Origin: Chelonoidis abingdonii
Taxonomy: Eukaryota; Chordata; Testudines; Testudinidae
NCBI RefSeq assembly: GCF_003597395.2
Contig: NC_133773.1
Coordinates: forward strand, 130,242,485 to 130,306,484
DNA: 64,000 nt
Direction: 5' to 3'
The notes under the pieces are model-generated. The model was not told the DNA's origin and ran no database searches. It was given only the letters and a program-made list of their open reading frames with translations. A program made the translations under genes and the position numbers. Of the stretch, positions 51,382-63,891 are shown one piece after another. Numbering within the stretch: the stretch's first letter is position 1; the number at the start of each line of letters is the position of its first letter.

Positions 51382-51466
51382 GGGCATGTCTTCACTGCAG
51401 TGTTAGCTCAAGTTACTTAACAATCAAGTTAACTTCCCTCGAGTTAGCCTTGAGTGAGAGCAGTAG
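51382..51466. mobile_element. MITE end fragment
   Basis: TGGGCATGTCTTCACTGCAGTGTTAGCTCAAGTTA resembles the terminal GTCTACACTGCA repeat of turtle hAT-like MITEs, with GAGTTAGCCTTGAGTGAGAG as a partial mirror. No matching right end is seen. Confidence 0.4.
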
Positions 51467-51655
51467 ATGCAGGCAGTAAGTGAAGTTAATAATATACAAA
51501 TGACCAATCTTAATCTTTAAATATATATGCACACACATCCACGCACACATTGCTTATTTGGGACCCCTGACTCATTTGCTCTCTTTAAAGAGAAATGTGC
51601 CAGCCCATACTCCCTTGTCCAGACAGTTTGCTATGCAGTTGGCAAAAGTGGCCCC

Positions 51656-51675
51656 AGCAGCACCAGAGGGCAGCA
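51656..51675 (+). promoter_or_regulatory. CTCF-like motif in the UVSSA last intron
   Basis: The core CACCAGAGGGCAGCA fits the CTCF consensus core, with the upstream flank poor. It has the same orientation on the plus strand as the candidates at 12333 and 21611. Confidence 0.3.
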
Positions 51676-54105
51676 GTGACTGCCTGAATGCAATAGGTTG
51701 GAGGAAACGGGAGAGGAATGGAAACAGTTTTGTGAATCTCCACCCAGGCCTCTCTCTCAGCAGAGCATGCAAACTCTCCAACTCTCACTTCTTCGGAAAA
51801 GGGAGAGAGACACAGCAGAATCCCCCTCAGAAGCATTAACAAAGGCCCATTGGAATTACAGGAATTTGGGCTGGGGACAGAGGCTCAGCTTCACTGCTTG
51901 CTGGTTGGCACTGAACTCTCCAGCTGTGTGCTACTCTCCTGCACCAGCTTTTCACCTGGTTTGCACAGCAGAGGTGCTTTTCCCCAAGTCCCTGAACAGG
52001 AGGCTGGGATGAGAACAGTAGAAGCCCAGGTCACAATGCTTCAGCTCCCTTCATGTTGTTTGTGCTGCTACTAACATAAGAAGATGGGACTTGGGCTATA
52101 AAAGTGAAGGAAGATTTTGGGGGAGGAAGTCTGAGTGAGAATGCAGAAACTAGCTATAAAAGTTTCAAAAATAAACCAGTCACAGAGTAATATTTTTAAA
52201 AGGTGAAGTTTAGGAGGAAAATTCAGCAAAGTCTTAACCCAAGAAAAGTGACTCTGTAAAAGAATATCAATGAGTTCCATGTTTTGCTGGTGATTTTCAG
52301 ATCCCAGCTGTCCAACTGAAAGGTTTTTGCCAGCCCTGCAACACAACCTGTGATCTGAAAGTCAACCTGAGTTCTCTTTGTGACCTGTATCATCACCACT
52401 AATAACAATTCTGTAACTGACATTCAGCTTACCATTCTGTGGATACAAGAAACAGAGTAGGCTCCAGCTCCTTCTCCCACAGCTGCAATGGCTTATTAGG
52501 GCTAACAAGAATAAACTCTAGTACATTTATTTGTGTCAGGGAAGTAAGCAGCTAGAAGAACTCTGAATATATGCTAGGGGCAGATCTGTTGAGAAATGCT
52601 CTATTTTCACCCAGTACTTTTCAGATTATAATGACATTTCAATTACAATGGAGAGTTACTGAGCCTGATGAATACTAGTGCGTAAGAACTAACGGAGGCT
52701 ACTTGTAGTTTTATTCTGGGTGCCTGAATGGCCAGCATGTCTCTTGTCAGCTAGGACTTTAAGGGAGAAGATCAGTAACCAACCTTTCCTCCCAGGCTTG
52801 GCTGCTTTGGACCAAATTCTTATTTATTATGTGACACAGGCACAGGTTTAAGTTTACTGCATAGATCTGTACAGCTTTAATTACCTTTAATTGCTTATTT
52901 TACTAACTGGTTTACTGCACATTTAGTGGATCTCAATGCCTAATTCTTTACTAAGGTAAAAAAGAGCAACAGCAAAGCAGTGTGACAGCCTGCCATAAGA
53001 AACAAAGGAGGGAGAACAGAGTGTGACACACTTTTTCCCCCCTCCTTGATAAGACTAGTAGAGAAATTGAAGACCATTTGAGACACATTTCCTTTAGTCT
53101 TTTACTTTCATTTATACTCTATACTTTGACTTTCTTCTCTATCACTGTTCAACTTCACCATTTACCCTTGCCTACTGACCACTTTGTGCAGCCTGGGACG
53201 GCTAATAGATGTGCAGCTACCACCCTCCTTCCTGCCACCCTGCACAACCCTTCCCAGTTGAACTACTGCTCTGAGAAGGAATGGAGTCTAGAAAATACAA
53301 AGCCTGGTTGTACAGTCTAGGATCTGGTTTGTCCCAAATCACAAATGTTGTACCTTTGTCCAGCTAAGGTATAGCTGGGGTCAAAGTTCAACTCTAAGGT
53401 CAAGAAGATATGGGGGATGGTAACATGGGAGGTGAGAGAGAAGTCATGGCCTTCCGGAAACCTAGCAAGTGGTCAGAGGTCGGGGGAGATCAACCCAGTA
53501 ACCAGCACCAAGATTCCACTGCAGGCAAAAGCAAAACAGCTCAAACATAGGCCTTTCACTGGTCAATGCTGTTCACCCTTACCCCTGAGCACACCTCTAA
53601 ATTGTTTGTACCAAGAAGGACATCCCTTATTTTTAGACTTACATTACATCTAAACTACTGAATTATAAAGAAGTATTGGGCCACTTACTATAGACTTACA
53701 TCACAAATTCTGGGTTATGAAACTGAGGCTACAGAAATGTATCCCATGTCATTTGAAACCCACACTCTCTCAAATCCTATATATCTTGCAAGTACATTCT
53801 AGAGAGGAAGCACAATGCCACACAGCAGGAGGCTCAAGGAAAGTAAGCAGAAGACTTATAAATGGCCTTTATACAGTTTTATAAATGCCAGTGGTGAAGT
53901 GTTCCCTGAGGAATAACCCTGTTCATTAGCTTATTGTTGCCCCATGCCCCCACTCTCTGGCAGACAGAAGGCACCGTTTTTCTGCAGCAAGCTGTGAGGG
54001 CTTTTTCCTCGCTGCTTGTTCAGGTGGAAACAGCTACTAAAATCAAAATGTTAAAAAAGGCAATGAAGTGTGGGCTGGGGGTTTCAAATAAGGTAAGTAT
54101 CTTAC

Positions 54106-54295
54106 TTATTGAAGACTTTCTTCTCCAGCCGTGAACGAGAAGTATTAGCCTCCTGTTTCAAGTCTGTCAGGTTTGGATATTTCCTCTTCTTCCCTTTGTT
54201 CTTCCCTCCTTTTCCTTTCCCACTGTATCTAGAGGATCCAAGATCTACTCCAGTAGCTGCTTCAACCTCTCTCATGAATTCTGGGTCTTGCCACT
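54106..54295 (-). CDS. UVSSA: UVSSA penultimate coding exon
   Basis: This 190 bp exon on the minus strand encodes 62 complete residues with split codons at both ends (2 bases at the start, 2 at the end). It begins after a TTTTTTCTTCTTTAAACAG acceptor with [15 protein letters not shown], followed by [15 protein letters not shown], a strongly basic [16 protein letters not shown] and [10 protein letters not shown]. This is the conserved segment close to the UVSSA C-terminus. The basic block probably serves as a nuclear localisation signal (inference). The donor is GTAAGA, and the phase joins exactly to the exon at 45838 (completing a Lys before [13 protein letters not shown]). Earlier exons, with the N-terminal VHS-like and DUF2043 regions, were not recognised in this window and are expected beyond 64000 on this strand. 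Confidence 0.92.
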
Positions 54296-57200
54296 CTGTT
54301 TAAAGAAGAAAAAAACAACATTTTAAAGATCAGACAACCCCATCTAAAACTTGTGAGTTTCCAGTGGTATTAGGGCCTGTTCACAAGGAGGGCAGAATCA
54401 TGTTGCTGCAAGGATTTTAGTCTGAAATCTAAGTTATATAGCCTAATGGGTACAAGAGGACTAGTCTACAGCACAGATCTCTGGGAAGAAATCCTGGCCA
54501 AGATGATTGGGCATACTTCCTAGTATCAACCACGGTAGCTAATACAGTTCTGTATGTAAGGCCTAAGTCAACTTCTTGTAAAAGAGCAATAGCAGAATTC
54601 CAGGGAATGCACTTCACATGGGAGAAGTAGCCTAAACACTGAGGTTATTATTATTTAATCTAACAAGAAGCTGCCAGTCTGAGCTCACAAGTTTATGATG
54701 TAAAGTAAATTTTGGAAAAATGAATTTAAAAAAAATTGTGCCCAGGATATTTCATGTTTGAAGAGTGGTTGCTTAGATATGCAATAGCATTTCCATAGTC
54801 AGGAAGTAAGATTACTTCAAAATACATAGCTAATTTCGGACAGACTTGATAGCATACTGTAAGGAAAAGGAATATGATCTTGTTCTCATCCTCTCAATAT
54901 TGAATCTGGAAAAGCCTTCACTTCTGCAATATCCCACCATTCCAAATTTAAATTGTCTAAATCCAACTTCCTTCTTCCTACAACAGCACTAGAGTCAATT
55001 TAGCACTGTCAGAAACGTCTGTTGATATTTTATTAAAGCATTCTAGTTCTGAAACTTGTAAGAACTGTTAACACTATTGCAATTAAGTGCCACAGTAGGA
55101 AAAGGCCTAAGTAATCTAGACTGTAAATAAACTCTTAAGGGAAGGGACTGTCATTACTTTTTGGCACAGGGTCTAGCATAATGGGGCCCCGTCCTGGACT
55201 GGGGCAGTAGGTGTCAGTGTAATATAAACAGGTAGGATTATGGTGTTGGTCAGGGCAAAAGGGACATAGTCTACATTTGAAAATAATTCAAATTCATGGG
55301 AAAATTAATCTTAAAATAGAAAAATCAAGTTATGGATTGGAAACAAACAAGTGCAAGTATAATTCTGAAAAGCAGCAGACTGACTAACATGCTAGAATCC
55401 CGGAACGCCAGAATTCTAATTCTCACTCTGCCAATAACTTGTCAAGTAGTTTTGGGTTTGTCACCTAACCTTTCTTGATCAATATCTCCATCCGTGAATA
55501 GCAATAGCACAAGGGTGACATTAGGTTTACTTAACATTTGTACAGAGCTTTGAAAAAAATCAAAGGTGCTAAATTTTATTAATAAAGAAACCTATAATTT
55601 CATCTGCATACCTTAAGTGGTCAAGAACTATGACAAAAATATAGGTTATGCTGTTTCCGGTAGGTCAGAGGTAACATATTCCTTCCAGTAGCATTAAAAT
55701 TATACAGCTCAGGAGTATTAACTCATCTATGCAGGGAAAGGATAGATCTAACCTATCAATTTTATGCACAGAAAAACAGAGTGAGACTAAAATTATGCAC
55801 AAACAAAAGGATGAAGAAAGCAGAGCTGGGAATGAACTGAGAAAGGGAAGTATAGAGGGAGAAAATAGAACCCACACAGTTGATAGATCAGAAGACTTCA
55901 CAGAGTTTATTTTTTGAAGTGAAGGAATACAGAGCAGCACAATTCAGATACAGGAACGATTAATCCAAGATTAAGGAAAACTGTCTAAACAGTTTATCTC
56001 GCAGTAATAAGAAGGCGTCACAGTTTAGGAACCCAGTGAATGGAGCAATTGTTTAAACACAACGAAAAATGCCGGCATCCAGAAGAGATGAAATGAGCAT
56101 TTGAGTAAAATGAAGGAGCAATTTAAAAGCCTTTGAGAAAAATCAATAGAATGCCAGGGAAGAGCAGCCTTTTTGAGCATTGATGGGCCCCTAAAGCTCT
56201 TCATACATTGTTACTGAGTTTAGCAGCAGGGAAAAGAAAATTACACAGTTTGCAAGGGTAGGCGGGAATCAATACTGTAGTTAGTAAAGAGATGCTATTT
56301 CACATCTGACTGGTCAGCGGCCTGCCTTCACCAGCTTGTCCTGATACCTGTTTGTTAACAAGTCACTAAGGGCTGAAAAACCAGATACTCTTCAGGCTTG
56401 ACACAAAAAATAGGCACTTAATTTGCTCTTGTGTGCGAACTACTGGAAAAGGATGAACACTGCAGATTAGGGGGTCACTGTAATCCCTCATGATTCATTG
56501 TTTCAGGGCCAAAGAGCTTAAAGCACCGTTTTGTGAACATATGGCTAGAATCTAATACTTTAAACTAAGTTTTAATTTAATAATGTTCAAGCCTCACTTT
56601 TTAAAAAATATCTCAGTAGTGACCATATTGCTAAGACATACACTGGTCATTATCATATGGACTATATTACTTTTTCATAGTTGTTTTTCCATTCAGTCAC
56701 ATGGGGATAAAAATTAATCGACCTTCCAGAAGAGTGAAGAACATAGGAAACCTGTGATCTGAGCTAGCCTAAAGTTTCTGATAAGCAGAGACTTCTTGGG
56801 AGTACCCATTACAAATTCATGCACTTGAAATCAAAAGCAGCAAACATTAATTAGCTCTATATACATTTAAATAAAAGGAACCAGATTAGTTCCCTCAGGA
56901 AGTGTTTATATTCTGGCCTGTATTAGAAATTACTAGTAAAAGGACCAATTTTGTACTTAAGAGTAAAATAAAAACAGTTTAATTTGGCAAGGGAACGAAG
57001 TGTTTATTACTTTAGAACAGTAAAGGCATCTTTCCTTGGCCCCCAAAAAGTAACATCTTATTTACTGTCATCTTTACAAACCTGCCACTCATTGCTTAAA
57101 CACCCTGTTCTTTCAGCCTTACAAGCCTAGTTAGGAAATGGACAGGGCTACTGGAGAAGGTGGAATAGGTGCATGCTATTCCTGTCTCCCCCACAAACTG

Positions 57201-57946
57201 TTGTTGTACATAACCTCAACATCCAACACTCTCAGGGTCTTTGTGCAATAAATGAACTACAATCTTGACCATGGTTGATCCTCATTTTGCAGTGTGTGGT
57301 CACTAATGTGTGGAATCACAGTACCAACTGTAAGAACAAAGTATGTGTAGTATCAGGTGGGTTATTTTAGACTCTAAACTACCTTGTGTTGTGAACATGT
57401 GCACAATCCTCACAGCTACACTGACGTACTTGGTAATGCTGTTACAAGTCACTTGCAGGAAAGACATGACTTTTTAAACACTGGTTAAAACAATACATCA
57501 GCTCTTAATTTAAAAGTCCTTAACTATGGACAAGAATTAATGAACCAAATACTAAGACCAATGAGCAAATATGCTCAGTAACAGTTAATACACAGACATT
57601 AGAAACTTTCTTTAAATTAAATGAATGGAAGTTTTGGCCAGCAAACTAAGTGCCATAGTTTCTTTAGCTTCCCACCAGACAGGCAGAGAACGGTGGGCAG
57701 AAGGGAGCTCAGTTTGACATTTCAGCTTAAAAATGACATTCAGTAGGGCAGCAAAGTAATGTCAGAAGTGGAGTGGGACTCAAGCACACATCTTTCTGGG
57801 CCAGAGGTGAGCGTGTTACCAACAGCATCACACTGACACAGTAATAAAAATCAGTATTATGTCTAGCCTAGAGGAATGTCAATTTCACAGAAAAAAAATC
57901 AATAGTTTTCAGTCTGAGTTTTTTTTTTTTTCCACACCAGAGCATT

Positions 57947-58221
57947 AGGGCTGGTCTACACTTGAAACGCTATAGTTGTGCCACTGTAGTACGTTAGCAT
58001 AGAGATTACCTGTGCCAATTAGAGGGTTTTCCCACTGGCATAGTTAATTCACCTCCCCAAGAGGCAGTATCTAGGTCGAAAGAACAATTCTTCCATTGAC
58101 CTACCGCTGTCTACATCGGGGTTAGACTGGCTTAATTAAGTCACTCAGGAGTGTGAATTTTTCAATGCCCCTCAGCAATGTAGCTGGGTTGACTTAACTT
58201 TTGAGTGTAGGCCTGGCCTTA
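57947..58221. mobile_element. hAT-like MITE
   Basis: It starts AGGGCTGGTCTACACTTG and ends GAGTGTAGGCCTGGCCTT, which in reverse complement reads AAGGCCAGGCCTACACTC. The interior has TTAGCATAGAGA, GACCTACCGCTGTCTACATCGGGG and GGCTTAATTAAGTC blocks. It is non-coding, with an end type shared with 41616-41907. Confidence 0.75.
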
Positions 58222-59045
58222 GGTTCTGTTTCTAGTTTGAAACTAGCCTTTCAAGAGTAGCTACTAACATAACTCCCTTTCTCTGTCTGTAGATTTTGCA
58301 ATAATTAAAATAAAGAAAAGTCAAAACTTTTTTTTTTTTTTTAAAACAAAATAACCACACGCTTGCTATACACAAATCGGAGCTATTGGGTTATACTTAG
58401 ATGCACCTTTATACTGGTTACCAATTTTTGGATGTTAGGTCATGATGGCCAACTACTGTTATCTATGCTTTGCAAAGAGACTTCCAGGGGAGGCTAGTGG
58501 CTGAACTAATAATATCAAACAATCAAAGAATCATTGGATTCCAGATTCACTTCAAATAAGATACCAACATATCAGGAATACATATGGACAAGGCACACAA
58601 TCTTTTCCAGTTTCAGAAGTGCTATTTCTGGTATTACTAAGCAGAAACAGAAGCATAACTATACTAGAGGTGAATTCCTTGCAAACTTTCCTCCTAGGAA
58701 GGGTAAATAAAAATGTAAAGTTGGGAGGAAAATATCAAATTCCTGCACTAAGGCAATGAAAACAGAACCAGTATTTATGATACCACAGTAGTGTAGATGC
58801 TATAGTGATATCACCATGGTACATAGATGTAGCACCTGCTACAAATCAGTATTGCTTCCAGTTGAAACGTTAGCTGGCTTTAGTCAGAAATATAGGAACA
58901 GCTGCCACTGATCATTTTCCAGGAAAACGGTGTAACTGTATGTAAAATGTGAGCTCCTCAAGAGGGTTGCACCGTATCTGTATAGAAAGTGTGTAGTCCA
59001 TTGTGAGTGCTACTAGATATAAGCAATAAACAAATATCGTCACAT

Positions 59046-59283
59046 GCAGCTGCACCACTATTGCGTGTCTGGTGAAGCCGTGCTATGCTGACAGGAGAGT
59101 GCTCTCCCATTGGCATAATTACTCCACTTCTGAGAGAGGCAGAACCTATGTCAGCAGGAAAGCGTCTCGAGCCAACACAACGTCGGTGTGGACAGCGCTG
59201 AAGTCGATGTAACCTGTGTCACTCAGGGGGGCGTCTTTTTCAAGGAAGTTACATCAATTTAAGCGGTAGTGTAGACCAACCCT
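59046..59283. mobile_element. hAT-like MITE, left end degraded
   Basis: The right end GGTAGTGTAGACCAACCCT, in reverse complement AGGGTTGGTCTACACTACC, is a clear terminal repeat. The interior (CTGACAGGAGAGTGCTCTCCCATTGGCATAATTACTCC, GTGTGGACAGCGCTGAAGTCG, AAGTTACATC) matches a pattern I recognise from turtle MITEs. The left terminal repeat is not intact. Confidence 0.7.
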
Positions 59284-60379
59284 GAATATGTGACTTCGTA
59301 ACCTTAAAATTCTTTAAACATAGCTTTTTGTATGTAATTTCCTAGCTTTTTTTGAAGTACAAATGGCAAACCATAAATTCCACAATGTTGAACCATGGGC
59401 GAGGACCTTTAGTATTATCTCTTGTGCTAACAATGAGTGGAACAAAAGTAGGCTGTTACTCTCTGTGTGGCCCTTTCATTGATTTAGGGAGGAACACATG
59501 CTTTCATCAGTATTTGCTAAGCAGCAGAGAAATGTTAGGAATTGGGAATGTTAAGTTCTATTCCTGGTTTTGGAGGACAGAATGGTCTAGTGGTTACCGA
59601 CAGTACAGTCATGCACACATATTTGGCACATTCACTCTGAAAGATAGTGTAGTTTAGTGGATGAGATTCAGATTTGCCATATTAGGACCTGGATTTTATT
59701 AGCAGATCTGCCAGTAATGACCTTGTGCCACCTTTCAGTTGTTGGCCTCCTGATAGAGACGTATGAGTCCTGGCTCAGTAATAAGGCTTGTGAAATGCAC
59801 AAATAGAATTAATAACACTCATCAGTAGACACAGCTGAGACAAGAACTCCTGATCTCCTCTTGGCTCTGAACCCAGCACAGGCATCTTTTTGACTCCAGG
59901 ACAATCCAGGTGTCAAATTTCAAATTCCTGCTCCAAACCCAGGTGGTGCTAAAGCTCTTTAAAAGAAGTGGTTGGGAAAAAAATGTTAACCTTGACAAAA
60001 CTATCTATTTTTCCATAACCTCTTTCTGGGAAATGACTGAACCACTTTTGCTGAAACTTTCCAAAAAAAGTTCAGTTCGAAACAGAACAAACAGGAAATT
60101 TCAGCCCAAATGATTAAAGTTTGGCAATGTTATAAACAACTGAAATCAGATGGATTAAAGCAAACCAGGGCCCAAGGTTTACCCTTACTTGTGATGCCTG
60201 ACTACTACTCAAGAGCCACCTGCAGAGGTTGTCGTCAGGAGTCCCTCATCTGTCTCTTTTTAGGCAGACTTGCCCTTCCCTTCCACTTTCCCCACTTCCT
60301 CCCTCTGTCTTCAAGATTGTCTTCATATCTATGAGGCTAGAGACTTATTTTTTTAAATGAAGGAGAGCAACCTCTGAAG

Positions 60380-60840
60380 AGTGCTATCCTACACCTGCTC
60401 TGGAGCAGTATTGTGGGCATTTCTTGTGCAGGCAAGTGGTGAACAAGTCTATTGTTGGTGTTCCCCATTATCGGAACATGTCGAGTCCATCTCCCATTCA
60501 AGGTTGTGTAGAAACTTGTGGCTGAAACTGTCCGTTTTCATGTTGCGCACTCCTGGTAGGTAGGCAGGCTGCTGATATTGTAACACTGTGGGAAATGCAC
60601 CCCAAATCCACAGTTTTACTGCTTCCGCACAAAGGGAGGGTGATCTGGTGCCCCCCTGATGATTTATGCAGTACACACACGCTATGTTCTCCATCATGAC
60701 TTTCGTGTGTGTGTCTCTGATCAGTGGAAGGAAGTGAGAACATGTGTTCCTGACCACTCTGAATTCAAGGAGTGATGTGAAGACACACTTTGGAGGGTGA
60801 CCATTTGCTCTGTACTGTGAGGCGGTTGAGAAACGCACCC
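60380..60840 (-). pseudogene. DIRS RNase H remnant
   Basis: The minus-strand frame contains KVMMENIACVYCINHQGGTRS (about 60700-60640), where intact elements have a D-x-T-T/M-A-x-x-Y-I-N-x-Q-G-G-T box. It then has LCAEAVKLWIW and YLPGVRNMKTDSFSH (about 60565-60520). Below 60450 a stop interrupts, and a decayed DLFA-x(5)-KC-like region follows. Confidence 0.75.
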
Positions 60841-61079
60841 CACCCTATAAGGGATGCGTCAGTGGTGAGGAGAAGGGACAGAGGAAGGTGTGCAAATGGG
60901 ATCCCCATGCAGATGTTGGCCAGTTCAAGGATTGGTTTACCTTGGCGAGTAGCAATAGTGGTTTGTCCAGACTGTCTTTATTCAGTTTGTAAACCGACGT
61001 GAACCACGACTGCAGGCATCTCATAAGAAGTCTAGCATGAGCTATCACAAATGTGCCTATGGCCCTGTGACCTAGAAGG

Positions 61080-61860
61080 TGAAGACAATGTCAAGACGAT
61101 ATTTGAGGGCTGGTTTGCAATGTCTCTATGAGAATGGAGAGACTGAGGAATCTGTGTTCTGTAAGAAGCGCTCGCGCTTGGACAGAGTCGAGATCAGCTC
61201 CTATGAATTCTAATATCTGTGAATTTTTGTATGCTGATTTGTAGGCCCAGGTTTGTGAATAAGTCCACAGTCGTACAGGTAACCCGCTGAGTTTTGTCAA
61301 GAGAGCCTCCCTTAGAAGACAATCGCCCAAGTACAGATAGATCATGATCCAGGTGGGCTGCCACTATAGACAGGACTTTGAGGAATACTCTGGGAGCGGA
61401 TGAGAGGCCAAAGGGGAGTACTCTGTGTAAGCAGTGGTCTTGCTTTAGGGTAAATCGAAGATATTGTCTGTGGGATGGCAGAATTAAAATATGGAAATAA
61501 GCATCCTCAAGGTTGACGGCTGAGAACTGATCTCCCTGTTCTGATGCTGGAAAAAATCGCTGCTAAAGTGACCATCTTGAATTTTTGAGGCTTGACTAAT
61601 TTGTTGAGTGCTCTGTGATCTGGCACGGGTCTCCAACCTCCCTTTTTCTTGGGTAACAGGAAATAATGAGAGTAAAAACCCTTTGCTGTGTAGATGTTGA
61701 GATACTGGTTCTATGGCTCCTACACTGAGGAGGTGGTCTCTCTCTTGTTGTAACAGGTTCTCGTGAGAAGGTCCCTAAAGCGGGAGGGGGAAGGGAGTCG
61801 GGGGAAATGAAGAGAAGTCGATTGAGTACCCATCGCGAATATTCTCTAGCACCCACTTAT
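61080..61860 (-). pseudogene. DIRS reverse transcriptase remnant, catalytic box mutated
   Basis: In order on the minus strand: a thinly preserved WVL-R-YS-type region (61850-61800), a YFL-PK-like stretch near 61650, a short RALNKLVK-like stretch near 61605, and VLPFGLSSAPRVF near 61430-61390. Then comes the catalytic box, which reads YLGD (61333-61322) where DIRS elements have YLDD. ILEFIGADLDSVQARALL (61215-61155) follows. Frameshifts separate the pieces. The mutated aspartate alone would abolish polymerase activity. Confidence 0.75.
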
Positions 61861-62451
61861 CAGATATTATCCGTTCCCAGGTGCGGAACAGGGCGAGGAG
61901 ACATCCATAGGGATGCGAATGCTCAGATAGCATTAGATGGTGTTGAAGAGGTGGTCTGATGGGACCCAGCCAAACCCATCAAAACTGATGTTTTGAGGTG
62001 GATGGTTGGGAAGTAGGTTGTGGGCCCAATGGTTTGCACATTTTGAGAACCTAGAATTCTTCCTTTGTGGCTCGTAGAAGTGTTGGGTTGAGTAGTGTGC
62101 CAAGCAAGATCTGAATGAAGGCTGAGGACTGTATTTTCTCTTCTTCCCAGATGTATAAATTCTTAGTGGCCAAAGAGTAGCCCTGGAACCTAAGTGTACG
62201 GAAGGAAGGATCCATCTTTTCTGTGAACAATTTTGTGCCCTTGAAGCGAAAGTCCTCCATGGTTGTCTGCTCTTCCTTGAGGAAGCCCGGTAAGTGTTGC
62301 CAAGAGGCTTGCTGCACCACAACGGCAGTGGAGATGGAACATAATTGCCATATCAGCTGTGTCGAGCACTGATTAAAGTGTTGTCCTGGCTACCAGTTCT
62401 CCTTTGTTGAAGATGGCTCTCAATTGATCTCTGAGAGATTTTGGAAGCTGT

Positions 62452-63060
62452 TCAATAAAGGAATTGAGTTTTGAGTAGTTGATAGTCAGATTTTGCCATT
62501 AAGGCCTGGTAATTTGTGATGTGGAATTGAAGCGTGGCAGAAGAATAAGCTTTTCTCCCAAATACGTCGAGGTGTTTCCAAATCCTATTATAGAGGGTGG
62601 ATTTCTGATGTCGTCGACCTTTGGAGTGTACCACTTCCTCAATTATCGAATTAGGGGGTGGATGGGAGAAAATAAATTCTGTGTCCTTCACTGGTACATA
62701 ATATTTCTTATCGGCCTGGTTACGGGTTGGCTGGGCCGATGCAGATGTCCGCGATATAGTTTTGGCTGGGTCCAAGAAAGCCTTGTTGATGGGAAGAGCT
62801 ACTCTTGAGGAGGAAGAGGAGTGCAGAACATCCAGCAATTTATGGTGTGATTATGTAGCCTCCTGTCGTGGTAATGGCAGTGTGTTTGCCACTTTCTGAG
62901 CTAGGTCCTGAAAAAGTTTAAAGTCATCCGCTAATGATGGTGGAGGGAACATCACTGCCTCATCTGGTAAGGAAAATGAGATGTTAGTCTGAGGCACAAC
63001 CTCTTCCTCAGTGCTGACCTTCTCTTCTTCCTTCATCTCTTCAGGAGGCTCTGGATACAG
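62452..63060 (-). pseudogene. DIRS ORF1 (Gag-like) remnant
   Basis: The best preserved part reads on the minus strand with KKYYVPVKDTEFIFSHPPPNS (about 62740-62680), LDVFGRKAYSSATLQFHI (about 62570-62515) and NYQALMAKSDY. These blocks are typical of the DIRS ORF1 core, whose molecular role is thought to be Gag-like. A piece upstream reads SFSLPDEAVMFPPPSLADDFKLFQDLAQKV (62960-62870), with a stop in between. Confidence 0.75.
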
Positions 63061-63891
63061 AGGCAGAGAGAAGGTGCCTCATAGGTTCTTGGTGGGCCAT
63101 ACTAGAACTTCAGGAGGCATGATGTCTATATGCCTGCCACAGATCCCAGTAATGCCACTGATATAGCGGGAAGGGTCCCGGTGGTTGGTACCATGTTTGA
63201 CCATACCAGGGAGGCTGAGGGTCAGATTGACAGTATGGCGAGGGAGGTCCAGATTGGTAATGGGCACAATACCTCCTCCTGCTCACTATCTGACTCCCCA
63301 CTGGAGACTGGGGCTGCACAGCCTGATGTCAAAGGGGAATCTGGAGCTTAAGGCAAACTTGGTACAGGGGCCTTGGTACTGAGTAGAAGAAACTCAGGAA
63401 CATGAGACACTGTGAGGTCTCTTGAGTATCTGAAGTCTTGTGATGTCATAGATACCAGTACCAGTGGTGGTTAATGCCAGGACAACTGTATTGATGGAAT
63501 TGGTGATGTAGTTTGGTTAAATGATCTAATTGTGTTTGGCATACGTTGACAGTACTGACGTCATCGTCTACACCAATGGAATCTTCCCCAAGGCAAGGTC
63601 TTTGCCTCGCCCAGTCAGTAATGATGTTTCATTGCTTGTGGCCACTGGGTCCCTTAGGCAGTCCAATGTGCTCTTTGGGACGGCTTCAGTGCCATCAGTA
63701 CCAATGATACTGAACAAGTTAGTGATCTTTTTGGACTGGTTCGGGGTATGCTCTGAGGACTCCCGTTTTAGAAGCCTTATGTGAATGGCTGATTGTTGCC
63801 TTTTTAGGCTCACTTCCTTTGGATATAGAGGGCTGTGGTGAATCTTGAGGTGGATCTGAAGGCGGTTGGAGAGCTGCTTCCATTAGAAGAC

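Larger units (their letters stand above)
45839..54105 (-). other. UVSSA: UVSSA last intron
   Basis: An 8267 bp intron with donor GTAAGA (54105 downwards) and acceptor TTTTTTAATAAACAG. It holds the GC-rich MITE (47083-47538), a DIRS patchwork (48373-49990), a MITE remnant (51382-51466) and a CTCF-like site. It also holds a dispersed-repeat block at about 46680-46900 that resembles 30440-30560. The stretch 50000-53900 otherwise shows no recognised family. No additional exon was found. Confidence 0.8.
54296..60359 (-). other. UVSSA: UVSSA intron (part), mostly unrecognised DNA
   Basis: This is the start of the intron upstream of the penultimate exon. It contains two MITEs (57947-58221 and 59046-59283), A/T runs, and otherwise AT-rich sequence with only short open frames. 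No exon with matching splice sites and UVSSA-like peptide was found on the minus strand. Confidence 0.5.
60360..63891 (-). mobile_element. DIRS-type retrotransposon, 3.5 kb, ORF1-RT-RNase H part
   Basis: Read on the minus strand from 63891 down, it has the order expected for a DIRS element: ORF1 (about 63800-62450), a linker (62320-61930), reverse transcriptase (61860-61080) and RNase H (60840-60380). The tyrosine recombinase that should follow is missing below 60360. Stops and frameshifts occur in all parts, so it is inactive. It lies in a UVSSA intron in the same orientation as the gene. Its boundaries are approximate. The upper end is abutted by another dispersed repeat at 63892. Confidence 0.8.

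Noticed and set aside
60110..60340. Possible further UVSSA exon near 60.2 kb
   Set aside because: Reverse-strand splice-like sites were seen, but the reading frame hits stops quickly and the peptide does not resemble UVSSA.
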